The notes under the pieces: generated by a model
Told to the model about the DNA's origin: nothing
The model's input: the letters and a program-made list of their open reading frames with translations, nothing else
Databases searched by the model: none
NCBI RefSeq assembly: GCF_964204645.1
Contig: NC_134029.1
Coordinates: 901,501-965,500, forward strand
Direction of reading: 5' to 3'
Length of the DNA stretch: 64,000 nt
Origin: Tubulanus polymorphus
Taxonomy: Eukaryota > Nemertea > Palaeonemertea > Tubulaniformes > Tubulanidae
In this document: one piece after another, positions 13,601 through 28,600 of the stretch
How the letters are laid out: each line of letters begins with the position of its first letter
How positions within the stretch are numbered: the first letter of the stretch is position 1
Made by a program: the position numbers and the translations under genes

Positions 13601-16600
13601 GCCAACGTAAGTTTAAACCATAATAAGTGTTAATTGTTAATTTTAGTTAATCTGACAGTTATAAGATGTATCTAAATCCAATCCAATCTTGATTATAGAA
13701 TGGTTCTGCGGTAACCCTCCGGCACTGACGAGTGGAAGCGCTTTTATCAGCGGCCAGTTACAGGGTAATACAGCTACTTACCACTGTCAGAATGGGTTTA
13801 AACTATCGGGAACAGAAACCTTGAAATGCCAAGCTGATAAATCATGGAGTACTCCAGCAACAACTCCAGTCTGTAACCGTAAGTAGCGATGAATATTAAA
13901 TAGGAAATCAGTTCAGACTAAAATTCACAGTCTATGAAGTTTATACCAAAAAACACAAAATGAAGATTTAATATCTTAAATCTTGTGCCCGGGACTTTTA
14001 TATAAACATCGAATACATTACGAATAAGGCGCATGACCTGAGTTCTACAACAGATTTTGTTTACATATTTCAATTTTCTTTTGAAATTTAGCTGTTACTT
14101 GCCCTTCTCTGACGTCATTGACGGTACGTTTCGTTAGCGTTACGAAGTTGACGTTCGGTTCGCAGGCGATGTTCTCCTGCGCCTCGACGCATACACTTAT
14201 CGGTAACTCGGTCGTCACGTGTCAGGCAGACGGCACCTGGTCCGCTGATCCTCAGTGTCAACGTAAGTGATGTGTGTCAAGTTCTCCTGTAAAGAAAACA
14301 GCTCAATTTGTTACAATATTGGATATTTTGTGCAACAAGCTCTTCAGGTATTTCCATCAATGTTTTCTACATTACTTTCTGAAAATGTCGCTCTTTTATT
14401 TGCAGTTACGTTCTGTCCTGCGCCACCAGCCTTACAGTTCGGCGCCGTGAAATACACATCAGTAAATCAAGGCGCTCAGGCTTTGTATTCATGTCAGAAA
14501 GGATACACTCTTCAAGGGAAATTTACTTCGACCTGTTTAGCGGGTAAAACATGGAGCGATGTCGCTGGTCGAAGTTGCAAAGGTAAAACACGATCAAGCA
14601 ACGGATTTTCTATTCGCCCATTCGATCACGGATAAGTCGTCACATTACTGAAGTCATCTATTTTTTAATCTTAATTTGTATTTACAATTCAATTTACTAA
14701 GTTTAAGTTGTCATCATGTCCTAACTACGACGACTTCAGCACGAGTTTCACTCAATCGATGCTTTAATGGAGCGAAAATGATTACATTGCAAAAATGGAT
14801 TTGCGACGGATTTTCTATGATATTATTTTGTTTTGATTACAGTTAATGACTGCGGCGCAGCTCCGGGTTTATCGTTAGGAACTCACTCTGGTTCATCTAC
14901 AAGTTACGGCACATCAGTGACGTACACCTGTACGAGCACTAACATCATAGTCGGTAATGATAGAGTTACCTGCCAAGCGGATGGATCCTGGTCCCCTTTA
15001 CCTCGCTGTGAAGGTAAATTCAATTTCATATTTTTCATTCTGTAAGAAATATTTATAGAAATCACGTTTGTCCTTTTTAAGTATCATTGACAAGTCTAAC
15101 GTAAATTTTACTACATTACAGCCCCGGTTTGTAATGCACCAGCCGCTGTATCACATGGAACCCGATATTTTAGTGGTCAGCACGACGGATCTAAGGCTTA
15201 CTACACGTGTAATCCCGGCTATTCGATGGCTCCAACTGATAATGCGGTAGTTACGTGTACGGGAACGAGTTGGTCGAAAACACCGACTTGTAGCGGTACG
15301 TAATCTTCAAACTGATCTGTGTGAAGTTGAAACAAAGAGCTGATTCTATATTTTGACTTCTGGTCTCTACAGTTGTGACTGAGTAAAATATGGAAATGAA
15401 CTAATCTAACAATCGATTGAAATGTAACTTAGAAACAATGAATATTAGGTATATTAGGCAGGTTTCGATTGGATATGTATAACGTTTTAGGAATAGAACT
15501 TTCGGATTACAAACTCTCTACCGGGCGCTTCTATCAGGTTTACAGATTACAAACTCTCTACCGGGCGCTTCTATCGGGTTTACAGATTACAAACTCTCTA
15601 CCGGCCGCTTCTATCAGGTTTACAGATTACAAACTCTCTACCGGCCGCTTCTATCAGGTTTACAGATTACAAACTCTCTACCGGGCGCTTCTATCGGGTT
15701 TACAGATTACAAACTCTCTACTGGGCGCTTCTATCAGGTTTACAGATTACAAACTCTCTACCGGCCGCTTCTATCAGGTTTACAGATTACAAACTCTCTA
15801 CCGGGCGCTTCTATCGGGTTTACAGATTACAAACTCTCTACCGGGCGCTTCTATCGGGTTTACAGATTACAAACTCTCTACCGGCCGCTTCTATCAGGTT
15901 TACAGATTACAAACTCTCTACCGGCCGCTTCTATCGGGTTTACTGATAGTGCCATTGAGAATAGTAGAGCGTATTCTGGTCGAAACGAATGCGCCAGAAG
16001 AGAATCCGGAATCGATAAAGACCAATCAAAACCTACCGTTATGTTTTACCCCGGCAGAGTTGAATCTAACCCCAAAATGTAGACTTGCTGTGCATTTACT
16101 GAGACGGAATAAAAAATCATGGAAACTATTTGATTTTCTTTGCAGTTCGTAATTGTCCCACAGCTCCTACAGTAACGAACGCTAACCCTCCGATTGCTAG
16201 TGGTACAAATGTCGGATCCTACGCGACATACAGCTGTAAAACCGGTCATACTCTCATTGGTAAATCAACCATCACCTGTCTATCACTGGGCCAATGGTCG
16301 CTGGGGCCGAAATGCGAAAGTAAGTAAATTGAAACATCACCAGGGAACTAATAACTGTCCAAAATGTACATAGCAACAATCTTACTGTAACATCGTTCCT
16401 AGTAAATGGTTCGACCACTCTATACATAGTTACAGCCTTCAGGCCCTTGTCGAGTCCTCCATAGTTCATCGTGATATTTGCTGTAAAGGATGTTATTACG
16501 TTTGTCCTATGAAAATAAAACTAAAATCCACTTAGAAATGTGAAATATGAATTTACCTCCGATATAACGGAAACAATTTTGTCATTCACTTTACATTCAT

Positions 16601-19600
16601 GTATTTGTTGAATATTATTTTAAAGGTGATTTCTGCGGTGTACCGGTTACGATTGCGAACAGTAAATTAACATTTACGTCTCAATTGAAAGGAGCTACAG
16701 CAGTTTATCAGTGTAATACAGGTTACTATTTACTAAACGGTCTCGATACAAGCACGTGTTTGGACACTAGAAAATGGTCGACTGTTCCTTTCTGTAAATG
16801 TAAGTAAATTGGACACTCGAAATATTTCAAACTTTTTCCAGCTTTTGTCGATCCGGAGCTCGCTCGATGTGGACACTTGCCCTTTCTAACATCATTCCTT
16901 TTTCATACTCCTGTCTCTCAGTCTGCCCCCTGAATACGCCCTGTGAGAAATGACTCGACTGACGATCTCATAATTGATAGGTGTTATGATAATCTATAGA
17001 ACCTATAACGGACGTTTTATCTATTTCAGCCTATGATTGCGGTGCTCCTCCGACTCTATCAAACGGAGCTCGTTCATTCTCATCAACATCTCCTGCATCT
17101 ATAGCCTCGTATACGTGCGATGTAGGATATACACTGGTCGGCATGTCGAATGCGATTACTTGTTCAAACACAGGAGTCTGGTCCACTGCACCGAAATGTG
17201 ATCGTACGTATATTCAAAACTCAGACTTTTAGTAAATAAGTTATCTTCTTTAATCTTAAGTAAATTTGAATACTGCGCGCTTTCAATTTATATCATCCGT
17301 TCCTCGATTGTGGCGATTCTATCATCTTACTTGAAGTTGAATTCAAGAATCAATCAATAATTCAGTATGGTCTCTTTTGTAGAAACCTATTGCGGAACAC
17401 CTCCGCTTGTCCAATACGGTAAACTGAAGGTATTTACCGGTCAACAAGTGAACAATAAAGCCACATATGTTTGTGATACTGGTTATGAGATCCAAGGAGC
17501 TGCTGATGTTACGTGTCAAATCTCTAAAGCGTGGACGACGCCTCCCACTTGTAAAGGTGCGTATGAAATTAAGTATTTTATATCAATCCAAAGACTTGAT
17601 GGTTGGGGATTTTAATACGAGGAAAATTCTGATTTCAGCTAAATACTGCCCAGTACCGCCATCGATTGCCAACACTAAGGTAAGCCACGGAGTTCAACCT
17701 ACTGAAGGCGATAAAGCGACTTATTACGGCGATTCTGGTTTCACGCTTACCGGTGATACGACTGTAACATGTATAGGAGGCACTTGGACTAAACCCACAT
17801 TTACCGTTGAAGGTATTGCAAAATGAAGTTATTTTAGATAAATTGATGATTTTCACATATATATGAAGATGTTTTGTTTTGATAGCTACTCACTGCGGAC
17901 AGGCGACTAAAGTCCCAAATGCAGTACTGACATACAGTAGTCAGCTAGAAGGAGCAAAGGCTTCATATCAATGTAATACTGGTTACATCCGCATCGGTAG
18001 TTCACCTATAACATGTCAGAATAAGGCTTGGGGAACGACACCAACCTGTAAACGTAAGTAAAATACTGCTAGTTAACTTTAATGAAGCACTCAAAGTTTC
18101 CTTGACTTAATCCTAATAGTCATCTTACAACCTTTGTATATTGTGGGATTCTATATTATGAATACTGTTAGATGGTGCAATATCTGGTGATGAAAGACAA
18201 GTTATTCTCATAATTACAGTACTGACTTGTTCATCTCCACCTCAAGCTCCTGGCGGTGAGCGAACATACGGCGGTTTATTCGTCGGAGACAGAGCTTCGT
18301 ATGAGTGCTTCGCGAACTACGCGCTTATCGGGCAACCTACTATAGAGTGTCAGTCTGACGGAACGTGGGGGATACCACCAACCTGCCGCGGTAATTACAT
18401 TTCTAGACACGACAGTTATCAATTGCTTCCCATAGACAAGAGACTGTCTTCAATTCAGTTGAAGATAAAACCATAAATAAAATTTGTCTTGACTCAAGTT
18501 GCTTTAAGATATTTTCAAACAATTTTGAAAATGTTTCATTGAATTCAATCGAAAGTCTCTTAGTTTTTCGGCGTTATTGTTGGTTTTTTTCACAATGTTT
18601 TTAACACTGAAAGAATTGTTTGCTTCAAACAGCTCAATCCATCAACAAAATTTGGCAACTGACTGCTTCATCTTTGCAGCTAAACAATGCGGAGTGCCGA
18701 TTGCGGTTCAACATGCTACAGTCGTGTACACAAGACAAGATGTTGGAGCTACGGCCACGTATTCTTGTAGCACCGGCTATAGAATATCTGGAGCAGCTAC
18801 CGTGAACTGTGTTACCGGTCCACCGGTCGCTTGGTCGACAGCTCCAACTTGTACAAGTATGTGAAAAAGAATTCAAAAACCAGAATCCTATTCCATAGTG
18901 AAGCCACTGTGGAGCTGGATCCTGTATCACACTCCCAATAAAGATTCTCGCATTCTGATCTTGTAATAAACTAGATATGTTTTGATTTTGTAGTCGTTGA
19001 TTGTGGTAAACCATCAGCTCCGGCTCAAGGTTCAGTCGTGGCTCAGGTTACGACTTACGGAAATCGAGCGACATTTTCCTGTAACAATAACTACAAACTA
19101 GTCGGTCAGAGTTCGGCTCTCTGTTTGTCGGATGGAACCTGGTCGAGTCAAATCCCAAAATGTGAAGGTAAAAAGAAAAACTGATTGAATGAACTGAGAA
19201 AGATTATGGAATTTCATAAGTAAAATCTAGAATTCCTGAACTCGAAGATAAATTCTTCCTAAGCAATACTTTGTTTAAAACGATGTACTGAATGTTGCTC
19301 AAAAGAAGATATTATAAATTGTTACACCTCTCATGATTAATTCTGTAAAAATGTATTTGAAAATAGATCATATCATATCACCATATTGTCAACATTATAA
19401 CCTTGAATTTAGCAATAAAGTTGAAAGTTATTCAGAATCAAATTGTCAAAAGCGGGGCACAGAACCTAATTGTAGAATAGCCATGCTGAAGTGGAAAATT
19501 TATAAAAAGATTAATACAGTACCTCTAAAACTATTAGTATACATAACAGAATCGCCTGTTTTCGTTTTGACTTTGTAGTAATTGGTTGCGGTAAGCCTCC

Positions 19601-22600
19601 TGGCATAGCACACGGTAAACTATCATCTTACACCGGTCAAACTGTCGGATCAACCGCTCAGTACGTCTGCGATACTGGATACAAGTTTACAAGCACGAAT
19701 ATAGCCCCATGCGTCGGTGTAAATAACTGGCAGTTACCGACTTGTAACCGTAAGTAAAACATCTTTGACTTCACCTGGAATCAAGGATGAAAACAACATT
19801 TCAGAATTCGTGGTTTTTCAGTAGTTTGTCTATGATAACTATAAACTGACCCTACTGTCGATCTACTGCATTGTGTGGATCCTCACTTTTTATTTCCATC
19901 TTGGGGACCGATTCACATGATACATTCCATTCCACTTAGAAGTAGATTTATTTTGTTTTTTTTCTACGAGATACTGTCATTTCGTTACCTGTTAAAGGTT
20001 GGATTCGGACCATCACAAACCCCAGCAATGGATGAATACTATGATAATTTTGATTACATATCTTTTCTTCAGCGGTTGATTGTGGAACGCCGACTATAAC
20101 TGACGGTAAAGCAGTTTATACCGCGACCACATTCGGCTCTACTGCAACATTCAGTTGTAATAGTGGATTTACTATGATCGGAATCTCACCTGTTACATGT
20201 TTATCAGACGCAACCTGGTCATCCAAACCCACTTGCCAAAGTAAGCTTTTTTCGAGTCTATAATAGAGATGCTCTGCTATTGGTGTTGAGCTTAACATTT
20301 GGATATCTTTTAAAAGGTAATGGCTGTAGAACCCCGCCTGTAGTTCAGAAAGCGAGTTGTCACTACACATCTCAACAGACTGGAGCGACTGCTACTTATA
20401 AATGTGAAGTCGGATACAAAATCGTTGGTTCACCTCAAGTACAATGCCAAGCGAACTCACAATGGACCGCAGCACCAACCTGCAATAGTAAGACTTTATA
20501 TGTTAAAACACTTGGCGACATGACGTGTTACAACCTTATTGTTTCTTGTACGGAGGTAAATGTATTTTCAGTGGTGGATTGCGGAGCTCCGGCGGATATC
20601 GGTGGCCAGCAAAATAAAGCTGTAACATCCACCCTCTATAACGGGAAAACAACCTACACGTGCGATTCAACTCACGTGCTGATTGGTAATTCGGTGATCA
20701 CGTGTCAGGCTGACGGCCAATGGACATCGATTCCTCGATGTGAAAGTAAGATTTCGGAACTTATGAAAAGAAAATATATCATCGTAAAACATTCCATACA
20801 ACCACTACCTTCAATTCTCCTTGCAGAAAGATTTTGCGGTGTTCCACCTGATGTAGCAAACGGAGTTGTAAAATACAGCGGACAAATGGCCAGTGATACC
20901 GCAGTATTTACATGTGCGACCGGGTACACATTGAAAGGTTCCAACACCATTACGTGTCAGACAGATAGAAACTGGACAGCAGAACCGACCTGTCTCGGTA
21001 CGTATTCCAATCACCGTCATCTTCATTCTCATCATTCCTTAGCCAACAGTAAGGGCAGTGCGGACATCTTCATCAGCCGCATTCGGCCCACTCCCAGACG
21101 TATCAACCTTTTTATCATCTTCATTCTCATCGCCCCTTAGCCAAACGTTGGAGCAGCACAAGCATCCTTTATCAGCAGCCTCTAACCAGCCTCCCGCATT
21201 CGGTTCTCTCCAGACGGGTCAGTCTTTTAGCACGGAGCTAGACCTGTCCAGGAGCGGATATCATCGTCTACATCCATTGTTCTTTTGCGAATCCCTTACA
21301 CGTATTCTACTGAGAAATAACTGAGTGTTTGTCCTTTACTTCCCGATCATAATGATGTATTAAATCTGACTTAACAGGAGCTGGATGCGGTCCACCTCCG
21401 GCAGTCGATAGCGCCGATACTCCCAGATATACAACTACAACAGTCGGTAGTCAAGCCTCATATACGTGTAAAACATCTTTCACAATGGTCGGATCGAAGG
21501 ATGTCACGTGCCAAGCTGATGGATCCTGGTCACAATTACCAAAATGCCAAGGTAAGGATAAGAATCCAATAATAGTCGGGATCCAGTTCCACAGTTGTGA
21601 GTTAAGATTTGTGTGTAACTTCGTTATTAACTGATTTCAAATGTGGAGTCTCGAGAACTGTGGCACTGACTTAGTCCCGATACATCGTGCATATAGAAAT
21701 TTCATTCGAATTATGATTTTTTTAAATACAAAATCTTGTCTTTCTCGTTATATTCGCACAGCGGCTCATTGTCAAAATCCACCGTCTTTGAGCAACGCGA
21801 AAATCATCAACTTATCCGGTTTAAAACAAGGCGATACGGTTACTTATCAGTGCGATAACGGGTATGAATTCACTTCCGGTACCGGCACATCCACGTGTCA
21901 AGTTAACAAATCATGGTCGGCTCTTCCTACTTGTTCAGGTATTGTATCTTTTGAAAGATGTTTCTTCGATTTAATTACCTAGTTTGATCATTGAATTTGA
22001 TCATTCTAAACGCAGGGAAGAACTGTGGAACTATACCGACTGTACCTAAAGCTACCCACGTCAACAATCCACCTGGCACAACTTACCAAAAAACTGTCCA
22101 ATATACCTGTAGCGCTGGCTATACAGCCGTAGGAAATAACCCTATAACGTGTCTGGCGACCGGGAAATGGGAATCGCCGCCATCTTGTCAAGGTAAGTGA
22201 TTGGTGATTGAGGTTTGAATAGTTTGAATGAACCAGTCACGGGTTCTCAGAGGTTGCACGTTCGACACATACACCAGAATCAGCAGCACTTTATTGTTTT
22301 GTTATTCTATCTCTATCGTTTACGATTCAATAATTAGAAATTCTTTATTGCATCTTTTGTTGAATGTATATATATCAAATGCACAAAACACTTCTGCACA
22401 AAGAAACCACTTGAAGCCTATAATAGTCTTATGAGTTTCATGCAACGTATCCTATCAAATCTTGATTTTGTTTATGCCGATTTTTACAGCGACATTCTGT
22501 GGAACTCCTCCACTGATAAGCCACGGATCTCGAGAATATTACGGCCAAATAGCCGGTTCTGTGGCGATTTACACGTGTGTAAAAGGCTCCACGATGACCG

Positions 22601-25600
22601 GCTATGCGGTCAGCACTTGTCATCAAAATAGGACGTGGTCGACACCACCGAAATGTAGCAAAATACCGGGTTGGTTGCGTTTCATTAATAAACGGATACT
22701 TCACTCTGAGAGTGATTTGTATCCTGTTTTTGTTGTTTATAGGAAGAGGCTGCTTCCAGTTTTGATTTTTCTGGTGCTTTAATTAGGAATCTATGATGAG
22801 GCATGCATGCACGGCTTCTATCATTTTTTTTCCATTCGCACACCTGCAATGTCTGTTCTATTATTCTACATCATTTTTATCTATTGTGATTCACGGTGTC
22901 GGTTTCATTCAGCTTGAACCTCCTTCACCCCGGTTAAGCTTGATTTTCCCATGGCTTGCATCTCATGAGTGAAAATTCTTTATTGTCCATCATGGACCTC
23001 TATATTAGGAGTAGGACTATTAGTGTGAAATCCTAAATGCTTCTTCTTCCAGATGAGTTCCTGTTAATACATCCATTTTTATGGACCTTTTTAATTTCGT
23101 ATTGCAGCGAAGAATTGTCCAGTTGCGCCGAATGTTGCGGGTGGCAAAGTCAAAACTAATAATGGTCAAACTGTTGGAAGTACTGTAATATATGAATGTA
23201 ACGCAGGATTCATACTATTCGGTTCAGCTACGATTACGTGTCAAAATACAATCACTTGGTCTCCTTCACCAAGTTGTGAAGGTATGTTTTTCTTTGTCAG
23301 TCAAACAGTACCCTTTTATTTGTGTAAACAAGGCTTTTTCCTTATCTGTAAATGTGAAGCCATTGAGGCATCGTTTGTTCTAAAGCCGAGACGTCATTCA
23401 ACAGACAGGGCTGTAGTTGGTAGTCGACATGACATCCTTTAACAATCTCTAACTCAGGGGCGGATCCAGGGGCATGTTGTGACCATGTCGACCAATAAAA
23501 AGGGCATATATTCTTAATTTAGGGCCGAAAGGCATATCAGCAAAATTTTTGAAATTTTACGATCATTTTAGAGCTTACTGAGCATCTCTGAGAGTCAAGA
23601 AACATAGGTTATATATTTTAGAAATATCCATTGTGTATCTCAGGTGGTTACAACGGCAAATTTTGATACGGAGAAAATATAAAAAGGCACTTTAAAATTC
23701 CGACCGTTTCGGGCAATATGGTCGACACGGTCTAAATCCGCCCCTGTAACTGAACATATATCATTTATCAAGGACATAGTGAAAATCAGTTGCATCATTG
23801 ACGCATTTTGAGAAAGTCACAAAACATTAAAGACTGCGTCTACAATGAACTATCGTAATGTTCTTCTATTCCCAGCTGTTTCTTGCAATGTTCCTCCAAC
23901 TGTACAAAACGCGGTTTACTCCGGTTACACGAGTCAACTCCCCGGAGCTACAGTGACTTATTCCTGTAACGCGGGTAATCTAGTTGGAACAGCGGTTGTG
24001 ACGTGTTTATCCGGCAATGCATGGAGTACTCCGCCTTCTTGTTCGGGTCAGTTTTTCATATAGGAAAAAACGTATACAAAACCAATATCGATTCTATGCA
24101 TTCTAACTTAAAAGTAATGATGATAATAATGACTACATTTTCATCAGAAATTTAATGAGTAAATTTCGTTTTGAAGATAATGCCTTTATCATAATTGGAT
24201 TTCGACATTTTATAGCTAAACAATGCCCGTCAGCTCCAACTGTACCAAATGCTAATAAAATCAGCAGTGGAAATGTGGCCGGTAGCACTGCGACTTACAC
24301 GTGTAATCCGGGTAAAACTATAGCCGGTAAATCACAGATATTCTGTAAAGCCGATGGTACATGGGAAACACCACCAATATGTGAAGGTGAGCATATGATT
24401 CGAAATAAGCATTTTGATTCCAATTTCTTCGATAATCATTAAAATGGCTCCATTTATAGATACATTTTGCGGACAACCGAAGTCTATTTTATACGGAGAT
24501 GTTCAGTATACGACTCAAGCATCAGGAGGCGTAGCCACTTATTCCTGTAACATTGGATATACCATATCCACCCCGGATAAAGCGACTTGTCAATCAAATA
24601 AACAGTGGACCGCAGCACCAACTTGCACCCGTAAGTCCACCACACTTGTAAACTATCCTCTAAGGCAGATTTCGATTGGCTCTGCCGATTCCGGAATTCT
24701 CTTCTGGCGCGTTCGATTCGACCAGAAAATGCTCTATCTATTCCGGTATAGCATAATCTGTAAACCTGATAGAAGCTGCCGGTAGAGAGTTTGTAATCCG
24801 GAATTCTAAAACCACAATATGTTTAATGGGTACCTGAGGCCACAGGTCAGTCAAGGCCGAGACTTGAGACCAGTCTGAGACCATCTTAGTTCTATATCGC
24901 ATCAAACGACTTAAGTCCATACGTGAAATCTGAGACCACCTTTGGATCTAAGTCTCGTCTATCCAATCACCCCTGTCTGAAATATTTTCATTAATAAATG
25001 TATGTATTACAGCTAAACGATGTGGAGCACCGTCCGGTATAGCGCACGGTTCAGTATCATCCAGTGGTGATTCGGTTGGCGATAGAGCAATGTACTCGTG
25101 TAGTAGCGGTTACACATTGATAGGAAACCCGATCAGGACCTGTACCACTGCCGCGACGTGGACCGCCATCTCTAAATGTGAAGGTAATAAAGAGATGATA
25201 CTTTTCCTTTCGTTCTACGTCGACATGTCAATATTCAGCTCTGAACTTACTGTACTGGTGTTTATGTATTATATATAACACTCGTATTGTCTTTTGGATG
25301 ACCAATAGTTTGTAAGTAAAAAAGTTAAAAAACTAATGAGGTAGAATAAGAGAGATTATTGGGACGGTCGTTTGGGTTGGTCATCATAACTGGAGTTTCT
25401 TACATTTCTACCAAGGATTTCCAAATTGTCTCTTGGTATTGTTTCAATTGTCTACTGTTCTATCGTTTACAGTAACGGCGTGCGGAGTTCCACCGATAGT
25501 TGCAAAAGGTACCGTTTCATTTACGAGTCAAAACGTTGGAGCTACAGCCTCGTATACGTGTGAGAACGGATACCAGTTGAGTGGTGCACAGTTAACCTGT

Positions 25601-28600
25601 TTACAGACAAAAACCTGGTCCACAGCACCGACTTGCCAAGGTGAGAAGACACTGAGAGTGACAGTACGTGGGCAAACTGCATAGATGGATAACGGATTTT
25701 GTTTCTTTTTTCTCAATTCTTAGCCGTGACGTGTGGAAACGTCCCGACAGTTGCTTCAAGCACGAACACAAACACTGGTTCAACATTCGGCTCGTCGGTT
25801 ACTTATGCTTGTGACAATCAGCATACAATGATTGGACCAGCTTCAAGTACTTGTAAAAAGGATGGAAGTTGGACAGTAAAACCGAAATGCGAACGTACGT
25901 ATCCATCTTAAGCGGTATTGGTGTATGCATTTGTCCTTAATGATGTAAACGAAGGTGTAAATCAAAGAACTATGATTCCAAATGCACGATTGATCACAAT
26001 ACCAGCTCAGTTAGACAGTTGATTCTAACTGCAATATTTTCAACGATTTCAGCTACGTTTTGTGGTGTGCCACCATCGATTAGTAATGGTAAACCAGGCG
26101 CATTCAGCAGCCAATCACAGGGATCATCAGTTACCTATAGTTGTAATGATGGATACACGGTAACTGGTAATGCCGCAGTTACGTGTCAAACATCTAAAGA
26201 CTGGTCACCATTACCGGACTGCAAACGTATGTTACAAGAGACAATGGTATAAATGTAAAGAATATGCATGAAATTGATGTCTCATGAAATGTAACATTGA
26301 TGTTTCAGCGAAGGACTGCGCTGCACCGACGAAACCAACTAACGGTAAGGTATCATTCTCCGGTACAACGCTTGGTTATAAAGTTACCTATTCCTGTACA
26401 GATGGATTCGTGCTCGTTGGTAAGAATGAAGCTACCTGCGCTTCTAATGGATGGTCACCTGCGTCTCCTACGTGCGAAGGTAATGTCCAACTCGGCTGTC
26501 AAATCGAACTCTAGAATTTGTAGACCAAGTCTCAATCTCTAATTGAAGATATTCTCTATATCTAGCTATGTTCTGCGGTTTACCGGTCACTATACAGAAC
26601 GGGGGCTATCATATTACTAGTCAACTGAAAGGCGCTACTGCCACCTATTACTGTAACCCCGGATACACCTTACAACAATCGACACCTGCCGTTATCTGTT
26701 TAGATACTAGACTGTGGAGCACTACTCCTAAATGTATCTGTAAGTGGCCGTTTCTTATTTAGATGATGAAAAATGACGAAGACTAAAACTTAATGCTAAA
26801 CATTCTTGAATGTTGAAAATTTAACTTACTTAATCATATATTCAATAGATAAAATGTAAACTCACCGTTAATATCTGATATTTCCAGCCAATAGTTGCGG
26901 CGAACCTCCCAGCGTCGTTAACGGTCTTTACACCAAGACAGGTACTGCAGTGGGGGATAAAACGACTTATCAGTGTAAAACGGGATTTACTATCGCCGGT
27001 AGATCATCAGCGACTTGTGGAACTAACAGCGCGTGGACTGAGCCACCAAAATGTGAAGGTACGTTGACTTAAAGCTTTACAAATACCTGTAACTTATACG
27101 ACTTCACATTTATGTACAAAGCCTCGATAATCTCGTGATATCTGTGGATCTATTTTCTACAGCTACGTTCTGTGGTGTACCAGTCAGCGTGACGAATGGT
27201 AAGATGGTCTACAAAGGACAATTACAGGGTGATAAGACAACATACGCGTGTAATGCAGGGTATAAGTTAGTTGGATCTGGTACAATAACCTGTCAATCGG
27301 ATAAACAATGGTCGACTTTACCAATGTGTAAAGGTAAGAGTTGATCATTTACAAAATACAGTAGATTTAACGTATTTCTGTTGCAAATATGCTAAAATTG
27401 GGACGCAGTTGTGGAATCTTTTATGTAGTTCCTTTTCTATCCCTGATACATACGATTATCGTCAATTTCAACATTATCTTTCCTAGCTGTGGATTGTGGA
27501 GTTCCACCGGGTATAAATCGCGGACGAACTGCAGCCGTCACAACGACTTACGGAAGTACATCTACTTACATGTGCAATGCGAACGGCGTTTTGATTGGTC
27601 AGGCCACAGTGACGTGTGCAACTGACGGACGATGGACCGCACCACCGAGATGTGAAGGTAGTTACTGCAAACGAGTAGAGGATTACCTTAAACCTATTGA
27701 AGACACTTTCTCTATGATTTTCGATTTTAATTACAGATTTATTCTGTGGTCTCCCAATCGCACCGACCAATGGCAAAGTGCTAACAAATAACGGACAAGT
27801 TCAAAATTCTAAATCCACATATGTTTGCGATCTCGGTTACGAGTTGGTCGGTAGTATCGGTACCTCAGTTTGTCAACAAACGAAGAAATGGTCTCCTACA
27901 GTGAAATGCAATCGTGAGATTTTTTTCAGAAATATCAAATAAAATGTAGATTCCTTTATGAGGTTAGTACAGTATACTAACCAATATGATATCTGATCTA
28001 ATTTCAGCTAAGTCTTGTAGTAGCTTACCCTCACCGTTCCTGGATGGCCAGGTTCTCGCTACGCGAACGACTTACGGTGGAACGGCAACATTTACTTGTA
28101 AACCTTCATTTACCGCGGTAACTAAATCACAAATAAAATGCCAATCAGATGGAACTTGGTCATCGCCGTTCCCTCAATGCCAAGGTTAGGTCAGAGCGAT
28201 TCATCAGTTACTTTATAGAGTATGATGTGAAGAAGTTTGTGAAAGCATTTCTGTTTCGATTTAGGTACATTTTGCGGAAATCCGCCTGATATAGAAAACG
28301 GAGAGAAAACATTCACTTCACAATTGAAAGACAGTAAGGTGACGTATTCATGTAAAACCGGATACCAGATCTCAGGCAACGCACAACTGACTTGTCTGGC
28401 TACGAAAGCGTGGTCCGCACCTCCACCTACATGTACAAGTAAGCGCACGTATTAAGATACACTTAGTACACTTAGGGTTAGTCTGGGCAAACAAGTTCTG
28501 AACGAGAGATAAAATCTAAATGTTGCAATTTCCTCGAGTTAATTCATCACAAAAAGGCAACTACTAAACAATAGAACAAATTTGATAAACATGCTCACAA

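Noticed and set aside
15469-16152. 227-residue open frame with 40-residue repeats
   Set aside because: It is the 40-bp minisatellite read through; three passes of 40 bp give a 40-residue repeat in any open frame. It lies in an intron between CCP27 and CCP28.
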